32,402 bases of DNA from DASVXQ01 sp046727955 (GTDB taxonomy: Bacteria > Actinomycetota > CALGFH01), in the NCBI GenBank assembly GCA_046727955.1, contig JBKPDO010000056.1, positions 1 through 32,402 on the forward strand. Direction: 5' to 3'. Positions 12,751-22,644 of this stretch are shown one piece after another (the first letter of the stretch is position 1; every line of letters starts with the position of its first letter). Both the position numbers and the translations under genes were made by a program. The notes beneath the pieces were generated by a model. That model was not told the origin of the DNA and did no database searches. It saw nothing but the letters and a program-made list of their open reading frames with translations.

Positions 12751-15125
12751 TCAACCCCCCACCGTGTAGAAGCCGTCCACGTCGATGAGGGCGTTGGTCG
12801 CGTCCGGAGCGAGGTTGGCGAGGGAGAACGCGCCGGTCGCCGAGAGCCTGACGACGACGAGGTTGGAGACGACCTGGTTGCCGGAGAAGCTGAGGTCAGC
12901 CGCTGTGGGCCGCGTCACGCCGGCCGGGAAGGCGACCAAGGAACCCGCTGTCGTCGTCGTGTGGATGGCGGTGACGTTGAGGACGACGACCGCCGGGGCG
13001 TTCAGGGCGTCGGCGGCGGGGAGCCTGGCCTTCCCCGCCACCTGGTAGGTCCGTGTCTCCTTGGCCTTCAGGGCTCCGAGGCTGGACTTGCGGGTGTCCT
13101 CCAGGCGGAATGGGGTGATGCCGATCAGCTTGGCGCCGCCGACGGCCGAGAACGGGCTGGTGTACCAGCCGTTGACGTCGACAATGACGTGGGACGAGCC
13201 AGCGCGGTTGTAGACCGTGACGGTGCCGTCGGCGCCGACGGGCACGATCACGCGGTTGGCCCGGGTCTCGCCGGCCCGGAAGTTGAGGTTCCACGTCGCT
13301 GGCCTTGACTGCCCGCCTGGGTAGACGGTCAGATACCCCGCCGTGGTCGGGCGGAGCACGAAGAGGTTGAGGACGACGGCTCCCCCCCGGTCGCCGGCAC
13401 CCCCGCGGACCCGCCCGTCCCCGTGACCTTGAACGAGCGCGCGACGCCTGGCCCAAGGGCGCTGGTCTTGCGGGTGTCGAGGACGCGGAGCGGCGCGGTG
13501 GGGTGCAGGAGGCCCTCGCCGGGCTGGAGGGTGGCACCGCCGTTACTGGTCCAGCCGAGCACGTCGGCCACGACGTTCACGTCGGCGCTCCATACGTAGA
13601 GGCTGACCTTGCCGAGCTCGCCGACCGGCACGTGCACGAGGTTGTCGGTGGTCCGCCCCGCGGGGTAGTTGAGGTTGGGCGTAGGCGGCCGGGCCCTGCC
13701 AGCAGGGTAGACGGTGAGGTAGCCGTTCCTGTTCGGCTTGATGGCCGTGACGTTGAGGACGACGGTCCCGACCCCTGACGCCGGCACCCCGCCCCGGCCG
13801 GTGACCTGGAAGGTGCGGGACTGCCCCGAGAGGACCAAGCCGGCGGTCGTGCCGAGCCCGGTGCGGGTGTCGAGGATGCGGGCCGGCCGCACGGCCCGGA
13901 GCGGTCCGGGCCGGCCCATGTAGGTGGCGGCCTCAGAACGGATCTGGGCCAGCCGCGGGTACAGGTACTGGCCCGGGCAGAGGGTGTAGGAGGCATCGCG
14001 GTGGCCGGAGGCGACGTTGAACTCCACGACCTGCCCGAGCGGGTACCGGTTGTTGTCGCCCCCGCCCGAGGTAAGGGTCGTGCGGCCGTACGGATCGCGG
14101 CCGTACAGGCCCAGCTTCCAGCCGAGGATCCGGCCGAACGCGGCCACGACGGCGCTCGGCACCGCGTTGGTCTCGTAATCCCCCAGCGCCGCCACCCCGA
14201 CGGTGTCGGTATTGAACCCTCCGGTGTGGGCGCCGATCACGGGTTGGTCCATACCACCCCAGCGACCCTCGAACAAGCGCCCGAAGCGGTCCACGATGAA
14301 GTTGTAGCCGATGTCCGACCAGCCCAGCGTGCGCGTGTGGTAGGCATAGATCGCCCGGATCATGCCTGGCACGTCCGCGCTGGTGTAGTTCGACGCACCG
14401 GTGGTGTGATGAACGAACGCCGCCTTGATCGTCTGGCCGTATCCCGCGAAGCCGTTGCGCAGCGACTCGTCAGCGCCCCACTGCGCACGTGTGATGATCG
14501 CTGGCCGCGTGACGGTCGGTGACCAGACCTGCGCACCGGTGCTCCCGTCGGCCATGGTGGTGACGCTCGAGTCTGCCGCCGAGGTGCCGGGGTCGACGAG
14601 GTCGACTTGCAGGTCGCGGGGCAGCTCGCCGCTCACCAGGTCGACCCGCACCTGCACGCCGCTGGACGGTCCGCTGTACATCGGCTCGGTGCCGGCCCGC
14701 GTGTCAGCGCTGTCGTCGCTTGGGTCCAGCGCGCCCCGCGGGGCGGCGAACACGTCCTCGAGCTCCAGGTCGCTCCAGGACGACCAGCCCTTGTCGCCAC
14801 GCGTGCGGACCTGAACCTCGATGCCGGGGGCCTTGGCGGTGGGCGTCCAGGAGACTCCGAGCAGCTTGAAGGTCCCGGTCGCGAGGGGCGGCGTGAGCAC
14901 CGTCGGGTGCGCGTCAGGGTCCCGCTTGCGGAGCTCCGCGAGCGCCGCCCGGTCTACGCCGGCGAGCGGGAGCGTGTGGATCTGGGGAGTGACCGGGTGG
15001 GGTCTGGGGGCTGGCGCCGACCCGCCGGACGGCACGTTGAGGGCGGCCAGGAGCCCGGCGAGGAACACGGCGAGGAACACGGTCGCCGCCATGCGGCGCA
15101 GTACGGTCGAGGAAACGGTACGCAC
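12751..15125 (-). CDS. Secreted N-acetylmuramoyl-L-alanine amidase with C-terminal repeats (apparent frameshift)
   Basis: The GTG at 15125 (GGAGAAGG upstream) starts VRTVSSTVLRRMAATVFLAV, a signal peptide or membrane anchor. Residues about 209-405 are a PGRP/Amidase_2 domain: zinc ligands H239 (FVHHTTG), H375 (SGHRDASY) and C383 (TLCPG), and the catalytic Tyr in DIGYNFIVDRFGRLFEGR. Then come at least three repeats of about 125 residues, each starting with an ARILDTRTG-like motif and containing a GYLTVYPAG strand and a V-D-V-x-G-W end. The third repeat continues in another frame after a run of seven C (13382-13388): the upstream frame would stop at 13329 and the downstream frame opens at 13359. 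A one-base indel in this tract would restore one product of about 790 residues ending DVDGFYTVGG. It should cleave the amide between muramic acid and the stem peptide outside the cell. Confidence 0.8.
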
Positions 15126-15264
15126 ATGCAGTTCCTTCTCCGACGAAACGGGCGCAGCCCACCAAACCTGCTCGAGCGCGGGTGGTAGGGGGCAGAGCGG
15201 CTGGAGCATACCGAAAACGGGTGACGAGCGCGGGCCGCACTCCGTCGCGCACGAACTGCATGAG

Positions 15265-15510
15265 CTATGCAGGCCAGGACTTACAAGACCCGGCTGCTCC
15301 TCGACGAGCAACTGGACCCCCGGTGGGCCCGTCGGGCACGTTGGCGGCGGTCATCGCGCGCTCGGTGACCAGCTCAGACTGCGGCTCGATAGCGATGTGG
15401 GCCTTGTAGCCGTCCCGCTTGTAGCCGTCCCGCTTGTAGCCGTCCCGCTTGTGGGCGCTGGTCTTGCGGGTATGTTGGTGTACTGGTCGGTTCGATGCCC
15501 CCCGGCTTTC
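15265..15510 (-). mobile_element. Transposase remnant (IS1182-like) with frameshift
   Basis: The minus strand reads HTRKTSAHKRDGYK, then KAHIAIEPQSELVT and TAANVPDGPTG, and after a frameshift GVQLLVEEQPG. This is the region around the second catalytic Asp in actinobacterial IS1182-like transposases (consensus DGYKAHIAVEPETGLVT...ALTPANxxDGPTG). Neither end of the element nor the rest of the gene is present. It lies between the amidase gene and a truncated membrane-protein gene. Confidence 0.55.
15404..15448. repeat. Three perfect 15-bp tandem repeats
   Basis: The unit TTGTAGCCGTCCCGC occurs three times in a row without change, followed by a partial fourth. On the minus strand it encodes the in-frame pentapeptide repeat KRDGY in the transposase remnant, where a normal protein would have one copy. 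Perfect identity implies recent slippage expansion. Confidence 0.85.
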
Positions 15511-15641
15511 GTAGAAGTTGAGGTGGCGGTCCCCCCACCTGAGCCCTGCCGTCTCGTAGGTCTCGGGTGATCCGCCAAGAACACCGCGAGGAAGGGGACC
15601 GCCGTGAGCAAGCAGTACAGTCCCCGTAACTTCAGGATGTC

Positions 15642-16145
15642 TCAGACCGTGGCCGGCTCGGTCGCCGAGGGTGTGTCCCACAAGACCGCGACCCAGCACA
15701 CGGCCAGCACGACGGTTGCGAGGAAGACCGGGAACATCGTCTCGGTGCGAACCGAGAAGTTGCCCTTGATACTGCTGGTCTCGGACACCGAGCGGCCATA
15801 GTAGGCGCTGAACTTCTGCTGGTACAGGTTGGACCCCTGCGCGTGCCGGTCGCCCCCGGCGCTGTGCCACTCCTCGTAGAACTCCGAGTTGCGTGGCGGC
15901 ATTGGCAGGTTCTCCGGGTTGTCCCACCCCAGACGGTGCAGGTGCAGGACGTACTCGTTCCATAAGGCGCCGGCGCGCTGGCCGAGGAAACGGACGTACA
16001 GCCAGCCGGGGAGGAACGACAGGCACCAGACGCCAAAGACCTTGAGTGCGGCCAGGCTGAGATCGTCGGGCCGGGTCGCCTTGGCAAGACCTCCCCAGAC
16101 GGTCAGGAATGCGACCACGATGGGTAGGGCAATGAGCAGCGTCAT
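15642..16145 (-). CDS. Membrane protein of unknown family, likely prematurely stopped
   Basis: The product has 167 residues with a membrane segment at the N-terminus (LLIALPIVVAFLTVWGG), a second near LKVFGVWCLSFLPGWLYVRF and a third at VFLATVVLAVCWVAVLW. Between them lies a polar loop (NPENLPMPPRNSEFYEEWHS). I do not recognise the family. After the TGA at 15642 the same frame continues with LKLRGLYCLLTAVPFLAVFL, another plausible membrane segment, which suggests the stop is a mutation in a longer protein whose tail was then replaced by the transposase remnant. The ATG overlaps the stop of the small upstream frame as ATGA. Confidence 0.5.
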   Translation of the reverse strand: MTLLIALPIVVAFLTVWGGLAKATRPDDLSLAALKVFGVWCLSFLPGWLYVRFLGQRAGALWNEYVLHLHRLGWDNPENLPMPPRNSEFYEEWHSAGGDRHAQGSNLYQQKFSAYYGRSVSETSSIKGNFSVRTETMFPVFLATVVLAVCWVAVLWDTPSATEPATV

Positions 16146-16333
16146 CCAGACCGCGGCGGTGCTGCGGCCACCCTCCCGCTCCTCGTCAGCCGGCCCAAGA
16201 GTCCCGCCCTGTCAGGAGAGGACGGGCTGGTGGCTGGCGGCCCGGCGGCTGGCGGCCCGGTGGCTGGCGGCCCGCTGGACCCGCCACCGTTCCCCGCGTG
16301 CGTCGGCCGATTGATGTCGTCGACGGTCTTCAT
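16142..16333 (-). CDS. Small Pro/Ala/Gly-rich ORF coupled to the membrane protein
   Basis: The 63-residue product MKTVDDINRPTHAGNGGG... is preceded by GGGGGAGG 5 bases before the ATG, the best ribosome site in the region. Residues 21-35 are GPPAT GPPAA GPPAT, encoded by three 15-base repeats (16229-16273). It ends with a TGA overlapping the ATG of the membrane protein. The other frame just upstream of that ATG reads PADEEREGGRSTAAVW, which would run naturally into the membrane segment, so the two ORFs may be one protein split by a frameshift near 16195. I prefer the one-gene reading but cannot prove it. Confidence 0.45.
   Translation of the reverse strand: MKTVDDINRPTHAGNGGGSSGPPATGPPAAGPPATSPSSPDRAGLLGRLTRSGRVAAAPPRSG
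16229..16273. repeat. 15-bp tandem repeat (three units)
   Basis: The units at 16229-16243 and 16259-16273 are identical (GGTGGCTGGCGGCCC), and the middle unit differs by one base. They encode the GPPA-type repeat of the small ORF on the minus strand. This is the second 15-bp tandem array within 1 kb. Confidence 0.8.
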
Positions 16334-16535
16334 GCTGCCTCCCCCGGACTGTGCGCAGCGCCTGGTCGCTGGCGCGGCTCGCCACCTCATACATGAGCGC
16401 CAGCCCGCGCTGAGATACCGGAACGGCGCTGTCGCGTTCGCCATGATCGCCTTCGAGCAGCAAGACTTCCTGTAGGAGAACTCGCCGCCCGCGCCCCGCT
16501 CCGCTTCCGCGCCCCGCGTTCGCCGGCTTCCGCTT

Positions 16536-16640
16536 CCCATCCGCGTGATCGTCGTCGCGGTGCGCTGGTCCCTGTGCCTTGGCCTGTCCGACCGTGACGT
16601 CGAGGGGCTGCTCACCGAGCGCGGCGTCGAGGTGGGCCGC
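16536..16640 (+). mobile_element. IS6-family transposase fragment
   Basis: The plus strand reads IRVIVVAVRWSLCLGLSDRD and VEGLLTERGVEVG, the N-terminal helix-turn-helix region of IS6-type transposases (typical: VIxxAVRWYLRFxLSYRDVEELLxERG). Just upstream, GFRFP is readable in a different frame. After VEVG the similarity ends and the frame stops at 16671-16673. It has no catalytic domain. Confidence 0.65.
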
Positions 16641-16720
16641 CTTGACGCATCCGGGTGCCTGCTCCCACCCTGAGCGCATGGACCTACGGATCTGGCCGAT
16701 CACGGAGCCCAGCCCAGCAG

Positions 16721-18436
16721 ATGAGTATGCGACCAACCGGAACAGAGGCGGCCGCCACCACCGAACAGCTCGACCCGCGCCGCTGGCTGGCGCTGGGGGT
16801 CGTGCTGATCGCCGTCTTCATGCAGCTCATGGACATCAGCATCGTCAACGTGGCGATCCCGTCCATCCAGCGCGACCTGGACGCCAGCTACTCGCAGGTG
16901 CAGTGGGTCCTCGCCGGCTACCAGCTCGCCTTCGCGGTGGTCCTCATCACCGGCGGGCGGCTCGGTGACATCTACGGCCGCAAACGGCTATTCCTGATCG
17001 GCGTGAGCGGCTTCACCGTCGCCTCGGCACTGTGCGGCTTCGCGCAGAACCCGGCCATGCTGGTCGGCTCGCGGTTCTTCCAGGGCGCGATGGGCGCGCT
17101 GATGTTCCCGCAGGCCCTGTCGGTCACCCAGGTCGAGTTCCCGCAGCGGGAGCGCGGCGCCGCCTTCGGCATCACCGGCGCAGTCATCGGCCTTGCGACC
17201 ATCTCCGGCCCGCTGCTGGGCGGGCTGCTCATCGCCGGCAACCTTCTCGGCCTCGACTGGCGGCCGATCTTCCTAGTCAACCTGCCGCTCGGCGTGCTCG
17301 CGGTGGTCGCGGCGGCGGTGCTGCTGCGCGAATCCAGGGCCGAGGGCGCGCTGCGGCTCGACCCGGTCGGCGTGGCGATCGCGAGCGCCGCGCTGCTGAT
17401 GCTGATCTACCCACTGGTGGAGGGCCGCGACCTCGGCTGGCCGGCCTGGACGTTCCTGCTCATGGCCGCGTCGGTGCCGGTGTTCGCGCTGTTCACCCTC
17501 TGGGAGCGGCGCAAGACCCGCAAGGACAACTCGCCGCTGGTAGTGCTCGGCCTGTTCAGTGAGCGAGCGTTCGTGAGCGGCCTGCTGCTCAGCGCGGTGT
17601 TCTTCTCGGGGGTGGCCGCGTTCTTCCTGGTCTTCTCGCTGTTTCTACAGATCGGGCTCGGCTTCACCGCCCTGCACTCCGGCCTCACCACGATCCCGTT
17701 CTCGTTCGGCACGGCGATCGGCTCGGCCATGTCGGTGCGGCTGGCGCCGCGCCTCGGCCGCGCGATCCTGAGCCTCGGCTGCCTGCTGCTGGTCGCCGGC
17801 ATGCTCGCGGTGATGGCGACGGTCAGCCGCTACGGCGAAGGCATCCATTCCTGGCAGCTCCTGCCCGCCCTGGTGGTGTGTGGCCTCGGCCTCGGCTGCA
17901 CGATCCCGCCGCTGATCAACGTGATCCTCGCGGGCATCAGCGGCCGCAATGCCGGCTCGGCCTCCGGTGTGCTGTCGACCACCCAGCAGGTCGGCGGCGC
18001 CCTCGGCGTGGCGATCATCGGCGTGATCTTCTTCGGGCTGCTGTCCAGCCAGGCCAAGCCCACGATCGCGGCGGTCGTCCCGCGCCTGCGCAGCCAGCTC
18101 CAGGTGGCCCACCTGCCCGCGCCGGTCGCCGACCAGGTGGTCGCCGGTTTCTCCACCTGCTTCCACGACCGGGCCAGCGCCAAGGACCCCTCGGCCACCC
18201 CACCGAGCTGCCGGCGGGCCACCGCCCAGGTCCAGGCCCAGGGCCAGGGCAGCCAGGCGATCGGCCAGGTGCTCCAGTCCGCCGGTGTCGACGCGCGCAA
18301 ACGCGACTTCGTCGCATCCATCAAGCGCACCCTGTGGTACGAGGTGGCCGTCTACGGCCTGAGCTTCCTGTTGGTGTTCCTGCTGCCCAACGTCGGCGGC
18401 CACCGCTTGCGCCCGACGGGCGGGGCCGCGGCATAG
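16721..18436 (+). CDS. MFS exporter of the DHA2 (EmrB/QacA) type
   Basis: The 571-residue protein has about 14 hydrophobic segments. The first carries the DHA2 signature (FMQLMDISIVNVAIPSIQ); the loop between TM2 and TM3 has motif A (GGRLGDIYGRKRLF); TM5 has the antiporter motif C (ATISGPLLGGLLIAG). A polar insert (about residues 485-530) lies before the last membrane segment, as is usual for this group. It likely exports a drug-like or toxic compound against the proton gradient. I placed the start at ATG 16721; ATG 16727 is equally possible and neither has a strong ribosome site. No regulator gene adjoins it. Confidence 0.88.
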   Translation: MSMRPTGTEAAATTEQLDPRRWLALGVVLIAVFMQLMDISIVNVAIPSIQRDLDASYSQVQWVLAGYQLAFAVVLITGGRLGDIYGRKRLFLIGVSGFTVASALCGFAQNPAMLVGSRFFQGAMGALMFPQALSVTQVEFPQRERGAAFGITGAVIGLATISGPLLGGLLIAGNLLGLDWRPIFLVNLPLGVLAVVAAAVLLRESRAEGALRLDPVGVAIASAALLMLIYPLVEGRDLGWPAWTFLLMAASVPVFALFTLWERRKTRKDNSPLVVLGLFSERAFVSGLLLSAVFFSGVAAFFLVFSLFLQIGLGFTALHSGLTTIPFSFGTAIGSAMSVRLAPRLGRAILSLGCLLLVAGMLAVMATVSRYGEGIHSWQLLPALVVCGLGLGCTIPPLINVILAGISGRNAGSASGVLSTTQQVGGALGVAIIGVIFFGLLSSQAKPTIAAVVPRLRSQLQVAHLPAPVADQVVAGFSTCFHDRASAKDPSATPPSCRRATAQVQAQGQGSQAIGQVLQSAGVDARKRDFVASIKRTLWYEVAVYGLSFLLVFLLPNVGGHRLRPTGGAAA

Positions 18437-18684
18437 TCAGAGGTCGCCGCCGCTCTTTCCTGGGGCTTCCTCAGTGCAGCCGTCGAGGGTTTGCGAGCGC
18501 AGGGCCGCCTGGGACTGCTCGCCCATCCTGCCTGCTCAGGGCCAGTTCAGTCCCACCCGCTCACCCGACAGCGTCGGTCGAACCCAGGCGCGGCAGCGGC
18601 TGGACAGATGGACGCGAATCCCTCATGCTCGCAACGCCCTAGCGTGTGTGGTCCAAGCCGGCCACCAGCCGGAAGGAGGCGGGG

Positions 18685-20289
18685 ATGACTCGAGTGCTGC
18701 GCCTTGTGGCGGTGGCGGTGCTGCTGACCGGGACGGCCGCCGCGATCGCTCCGGCAGTGACAGCCGCGTCTCCTCCCAGGTGGGTGCGCCACGTTGACAA
18801 CTACCCTGGGGGCATCTCCAACGGAGTCCGAGCCCGGGTCGTGCAGGCCTCCCAAGACGTCACGCTGTCGGGGAACCGCCTGCAGCCTACGGCGACATCG
18901 ACGACGGTCACGCTGGACAACGTGCAGATGAACGCCGACTGCGACCCGCCGCTCCCGCAAAATGAGACCTCGGTGGCCTTCAACCCCGGCAACCCCCGCA
19001 GCGCCGTGGCCGCCGCCAACGACTACTGCGGCGACGGGTTCTGGATCGGGCGGACCAGCGACGGTGGGCGGACCTGGACGAGCACGTTCAAGGACCCCAA
19101 GACCTCCACAGGGGATCGCTGCTTTGGGAGCGACCCCTCGGTCGTCTACAGCGTCCGCAACGCCGCCTTTTACCTCTCCACGCTGTGCTTCTTCACCACC
19201 AGCCCGATCTCCGAGGTTCAGGTGTGGAAGTCGGTGGACGGCGGCGCCACCTGGACCCCGTCCACCGATGCTGCCATTGTCATCACCAATCGGGCAGGCG
19301 ACGGCTCGATCGACCCCTCGGTCTTCTACGACAAGGAGCTGCTGGCCGTCGATAACAACCCGGCCAGCCCCCACTACGGGCGGGTTTACGTCACGTTCAT
19401 CAAGTTCCACCTGACGCCGCCCTCGGGCCGCAGCGACTACTGCCCCGCGCAGGTGGCGTTCACCGACTCCATCCCGACCGCCAACCCGAGCGTGTCGACG
19501 TGGACGCACGTGGCCATCGTGCCGGACGCTCCTGGCGCCAACGGCGTCGGGCCGTCGGCCAACCAGTGGGCCGTGCCGGTCGTCGACGACCAGGGTGGCC
19601 TGGACGTGTCGTACGCGAGCGAGGACTGCAACACCGCGTTCGACCGGACCCTGTACTACAAGCGTTCGACAACCGGTGGCGCCAGCTTCGGTCCCCGGGT
19701 GCAGATCGACAAGCCGGGCCAGTTCCAGGACAACCCCAACCGCCAGGACCTGCTGCCGGCCAAGCACGCCCGGCTGCCGATCTCCCCGTCCATGGCGTTT
19801 GACCCGACCACTCGCACGCTGCTGTACGCCTACCAGAACAACGTGAACGCTGGGGTGTCGGGCGCCGACATCTCGCTACAGACCTCGAGCGACTACGGGC
19901 AGACCTGGTCGAACGCCCGGTTCATCAGCGTCACCGCCTCGGGGGCTCCCGCCCCCCGCGACCAGTACTTCCCGTGGCTGTCGGTCGACCAGAGCGGCAC
20001 CGTCCATGCGATCTGGTACGACAACCGCATGGACATCGGCAACAAGCTGATCCGAACCTTCCAGGCGGTCTCGACCGACGCGGGCGCCACCTGGGACAAC
20101 TTCAACGTCAGCACCGCGGCATGGAACCCGGACAAGTCGTTCTTCACCTGCGGCTGCTTCATCGGGGACTACAACGCGCTCGCCGCATCCGACCAGGTGG
20201 TCTATCCGGTGTGGACCGACGGGAGGAACACGCCCGGCCCGCCGCTTGGCCAGACCGACATCTTCACCAACGTGGAAATCTCGCCGTAG
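18685..20289 (+). CDS. Secreted BNR/sialidase-like propeller protein
   Basis: The 534-residue protein begins with a signal peptide (MTRVLRLVAVAVLLTGTAAA, cleavage near VTAAS). Asp boxes are seen at TSDGGRTW, SVDGGATW, SSDYGQTW and STDAGATW, giving a six-bladed sialidase-type fold. The sialidase Arg triad and Tyr/Glu pair cannot be identified with confidence, so hydrolase activity is uncertain. The start is fixed by AAGGAGG 6 bases upstream. The sequence is intact, in contrast to related fragments at 3447 and 29928. Confidence 0.8.
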   Translation: MTRVLRLVAVAVLLTGTAAAIAPAVTAASPPRWVRHVDNYPGGISNGVRARVVQASQDVTLSGNRLQPTATSTTVTLDNVQMNADCDPPLPQNETSVAFNPGNPRSAVAAANDYCGDGFWIGRTSDGGRTWTSTFKDPKTSTGDRCFGSDPSVVYSVRNAAFYLSTLCFFTTSPISEVQVWKSVDGGATWTPSTDAAIVITNRAGDGSIDPSVFYDKELLAVDNNPASPHYGRVYVTFIKFHLTPPSGRSDYCPAQVAFTDSIPTANPSVSTWTHVAIVPDAPGANGVGPSANQWAVPVVDDQGGLDVSYASEDCNTAFDRTLYYKRSTTGGASFGPRVQIDKPGQFQDNPNRQDLLPAKHARLPISPSMAFDPTTRTLLYAYQNNVNAGVSGADISLQTSSDYGQTWSNARFISVTASGAPAPRDQYFPWLSVDQSGTVHAIWYDNRMDIGNKLIRTFQAVSTDAGATWDNFNVSTAAWNPDKSFFTCGCFIGDYNALAASDQVVYPVWTDGRNTPGPPLGQTDIFTNVEISP

Positions 20290-20638
20290 CGGGCCTTCGA
20301 CTCCCGATTCCAACAAAGCAGCGTTTCCGGTCTTGGGTGTTGGGTTGACGGCGGCCTCCTGCGGCAGGTGCTCGCGATGCGATGGCAGGCCGGACCGAAA
20401 CGATCCCGTACCGGTGACCTGCCAGCATCGACGGGGTCGGGATGCCGCGGATCTTCCCAAGGACCACTTGATGACACGCACCCCCGGGTGCCTGAAAGGA
20501 GGCGGGCTCGTTCAGGCCAAGGTCGACCATCTTCATCAGGCTACCCCAGCTTCGCCGCCCTGCTGCGACAGGGACAGCGGTGAAGGTCTCTCACCCCACT
20601 CGAATCGTCAGCGCCTCACGGCGCATGTGGATCCGGGC
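20290..20638. other. Intergenic stretch with no recognisable gene
   Basis: Both strands have short open frames but none resembles a known protein. The region separates the BNR gene from a pseudogene block transcribed toward it. Confidence 0.35.
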
Positions 20639-21246
20639 TCAACCGAAGCTGGCGGTCATTATCGGGACCTTGGACCTGATGAATTCGAGCTTCTGGATTT
20701 GTTGGATGGGCACCTGGATCGTGCTGCCCCACGCGGTCCCGCCCGGCCTGGCGGTGAACGGGCGGAGCGCCAACCGGCGTCCGTCCCTGGTCAGTAGGCG
20801 GACGTCGTAGCGCCCCTGCGGGGCCGCAGGTCTGAAGGTGACGTAAACCCAGGAAGGCGAACCCTGATAGGCGAAGACGGTTCCCGTCTCGGCGCCCCCC
20901 GCGAAGAGCAGCGGCGCTGCGCTCAGATCGTGTCCGTGCGCGACCGCGAGGGTATGGCGGTAGTTGCTGGCGAGCTCGCGGTCGGCGGCCGTGCCCCACC
21001 ATATTGCGCCGCTGCCCCCGACTCACGCCGCCCGTCGGCCGCCACGGGCAGGTGCTCGGCAGCTCCGGAATCCCGCTCCTGCGCTTCGAAATAGCGCTCG
21101 CACAAACGCTGTCGCCGTGCGTCCCGCACCATGAACGTTCCAAGCACGAGCTGGACGACGCTGCGCGCGAGGTCCTCCCACCGGTCACGGAGCCAGACGT
21201 AGGCCAGCGGCGCGAGGCGGGGACCGCGCCAGCCGTCCCGCGGCAC
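20639..21246 (-). pseudogene. Fragment with RskA-like anti-sigma C-terminal domain, frameshifted
   Basis: The last 127 codons (TGA at 20639-20641) read HTLAVAHGHDLSAAPLLFAG, GTVFAYQGSPSWVYVTF, YDVRLLTRDGRRLALRPF and AWGSTIQVPIQQIQKLEFI. This pattern resembles the extracytoplasmic C-terminal domain of RskA-type anti-sigma factors. The frame has no start codon and an in-frame TGA at 21023. Upstream, another frame (to 21246) reads RDRWEDLARSVVQLVLGTFM and DARRQRLCERYFEAQERD, which looks coding but which I do not recognise. Joining them needs a one-base shift near 21010. The right end abuts the decayed MFS gene. Confidence 0.4.
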
Positions 21247-22644
21247 GAGCAGGCCCCCGCCAGGCCGGTCCCCCGGGCCGGACGCGTGTCGGGTACACCT
21301 CCGAGCTGTATGGCGTCAGCATCGCGAGGATGGAGTTCGTGCCCACCAGCAGAAGCACGATGAGCGCTTGGAGCACGTATGGGTGGTCTCCCACACGTCG
21401 CCCCAAGGCAACGAAGCTGAAGAGCGTGGCCGAGGTGAGCAGGACGACGCCGATCATCGTCCGCCTGCTGCTCCAGAAGCCATACAGCAACGCCACCGCG
21501 AACACAGCGGGGAACCCGATAATGGCGGCGCCGGCGAGCAGGCGCTCGGACGCGCCAGCCTCCAGTCCCAGCTGGCGCAGGTTGGTGGGCAGCCACAGCA
21601 GGAAGCCGCTGTTCACCAGGCCCCAGCCGAGGCCGAAGAGCACGACCGCGGTCGTCAGACCACCGAACGGCCCGCGGAAAAGCTGCACGTACCGGCGCGG
21701 CTCCTCGTCGGAACGGGGCGCGGGATCCTCATGCACGAGGCGGGCGCCGAAGCGCGCCATCACCGCCTCCGCCTCGGCAGCGCGGCCGGAGGCGAGCAGA
21801 AATCGGGGCGACTCGGGAATCCAACGGTTGAGCAGGATGAGGAGCACGCCCGTCGGCAGCCCGATCAGCCAGAGGACGCGCCAGCCGAACCGCGGCTCCA
21901 GCGTGGAGGCAAGAAGGCTCGTGACGATGTACGCCCCCGCCACGTCACCACCAATCAGCACCATCAGCCAGCTGCGGTGCCGGGCGGGGATGGTCTCGGC
22001 CAGCAGGGCGAACGCAATCGGCAGCATCCCGCCGACCGCAGCGCCCATGAGGAAGCACATGAGCAGGTTCCAGCCGAATGCAGGCATCGCGCCGCAGATG
22101 GACGTGGCGATGAACATGACGCCGGCGAGCAGGATCGACGCCCGCCTGCCGATACGATCACCCAGCCAGCCCCACCCGGCGGAGCCGAGCACCATTCCGA
22201 CGAGCGCGCACAACGGCAACAAGGCCACGGGCACGTGACCCTGCGGGTTCAGCGGCGACTTCAGGCCGTACTCCTGCGCCACCTGGGCACCACGAACGCC
22301 AGCGTGGTCGGCTTCATGACGTCGATGGTCACGGCGACAGCCATGACGGCGAGGAGCGCCAAGTGGGCGGGCCGGATCCGGGCCTCGTCCAACGCCGCCA
22401 CCCGCACCCCGGCGACCCGATCCGGATAGGCCCCGGCGCCCCGCGGCACCAATCCGTACCCCGACAGCGCGATGCCGACGATGATGAGCGCCATGCCCGT
22501 TTTCATCGAGAGATCCATCGGCATCCCAGCCAGCCGGTAGCCCATGTCACGCGCACTGATGTACATGGGAAGATGCAGCGCAACACCCGTGCTCACCGCT
22601 GCGATTCCGAGCCAGAACACGCGGCGGTGCGCAAAGGCGATCAT
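21247..22644 (-). pseudogene. MFS transporter (sugar-porter-like), two frameshifts, 3' truncated
   Basis: ATG 22644 (AGGGGG 8 bases upstream) opens MIAFAHRRVFWLGIAAVSTG. The frame ends early at 22261, but the protein plainly continues in another frame from about 22282: MAQEYGLKSPLNPQG, GWLGDRIGRRASILLAG (motif A) and LNRWIPESPRFLLASGRAAE (the PESPR motif of sugar-type MFS proteins). Near 21290, after YSSEVYPTRVR, a second shift leads to RGTGLAGACS, the start of TM11, and then similarity is lost. So the gene has two frame breaks and lacks its last membrane segments. Substrate unknown. Confidence 0.7.

Noticed and set aside
15126..15260. Possible c-di-AMP riboswitch upstream of the cell-wall amidase gene
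   Set aside because: Such riboswitches often precede amidase genes in actinobacteria, but I could not find the conserved core in this leader.
20264..20536. Minus-strand 90-codon frame (KMVDLGLNEPASFQAPGG)
   Set aside because: It overlaps the end of the BNR gene, has no ribosome site and no recognisable similarity.
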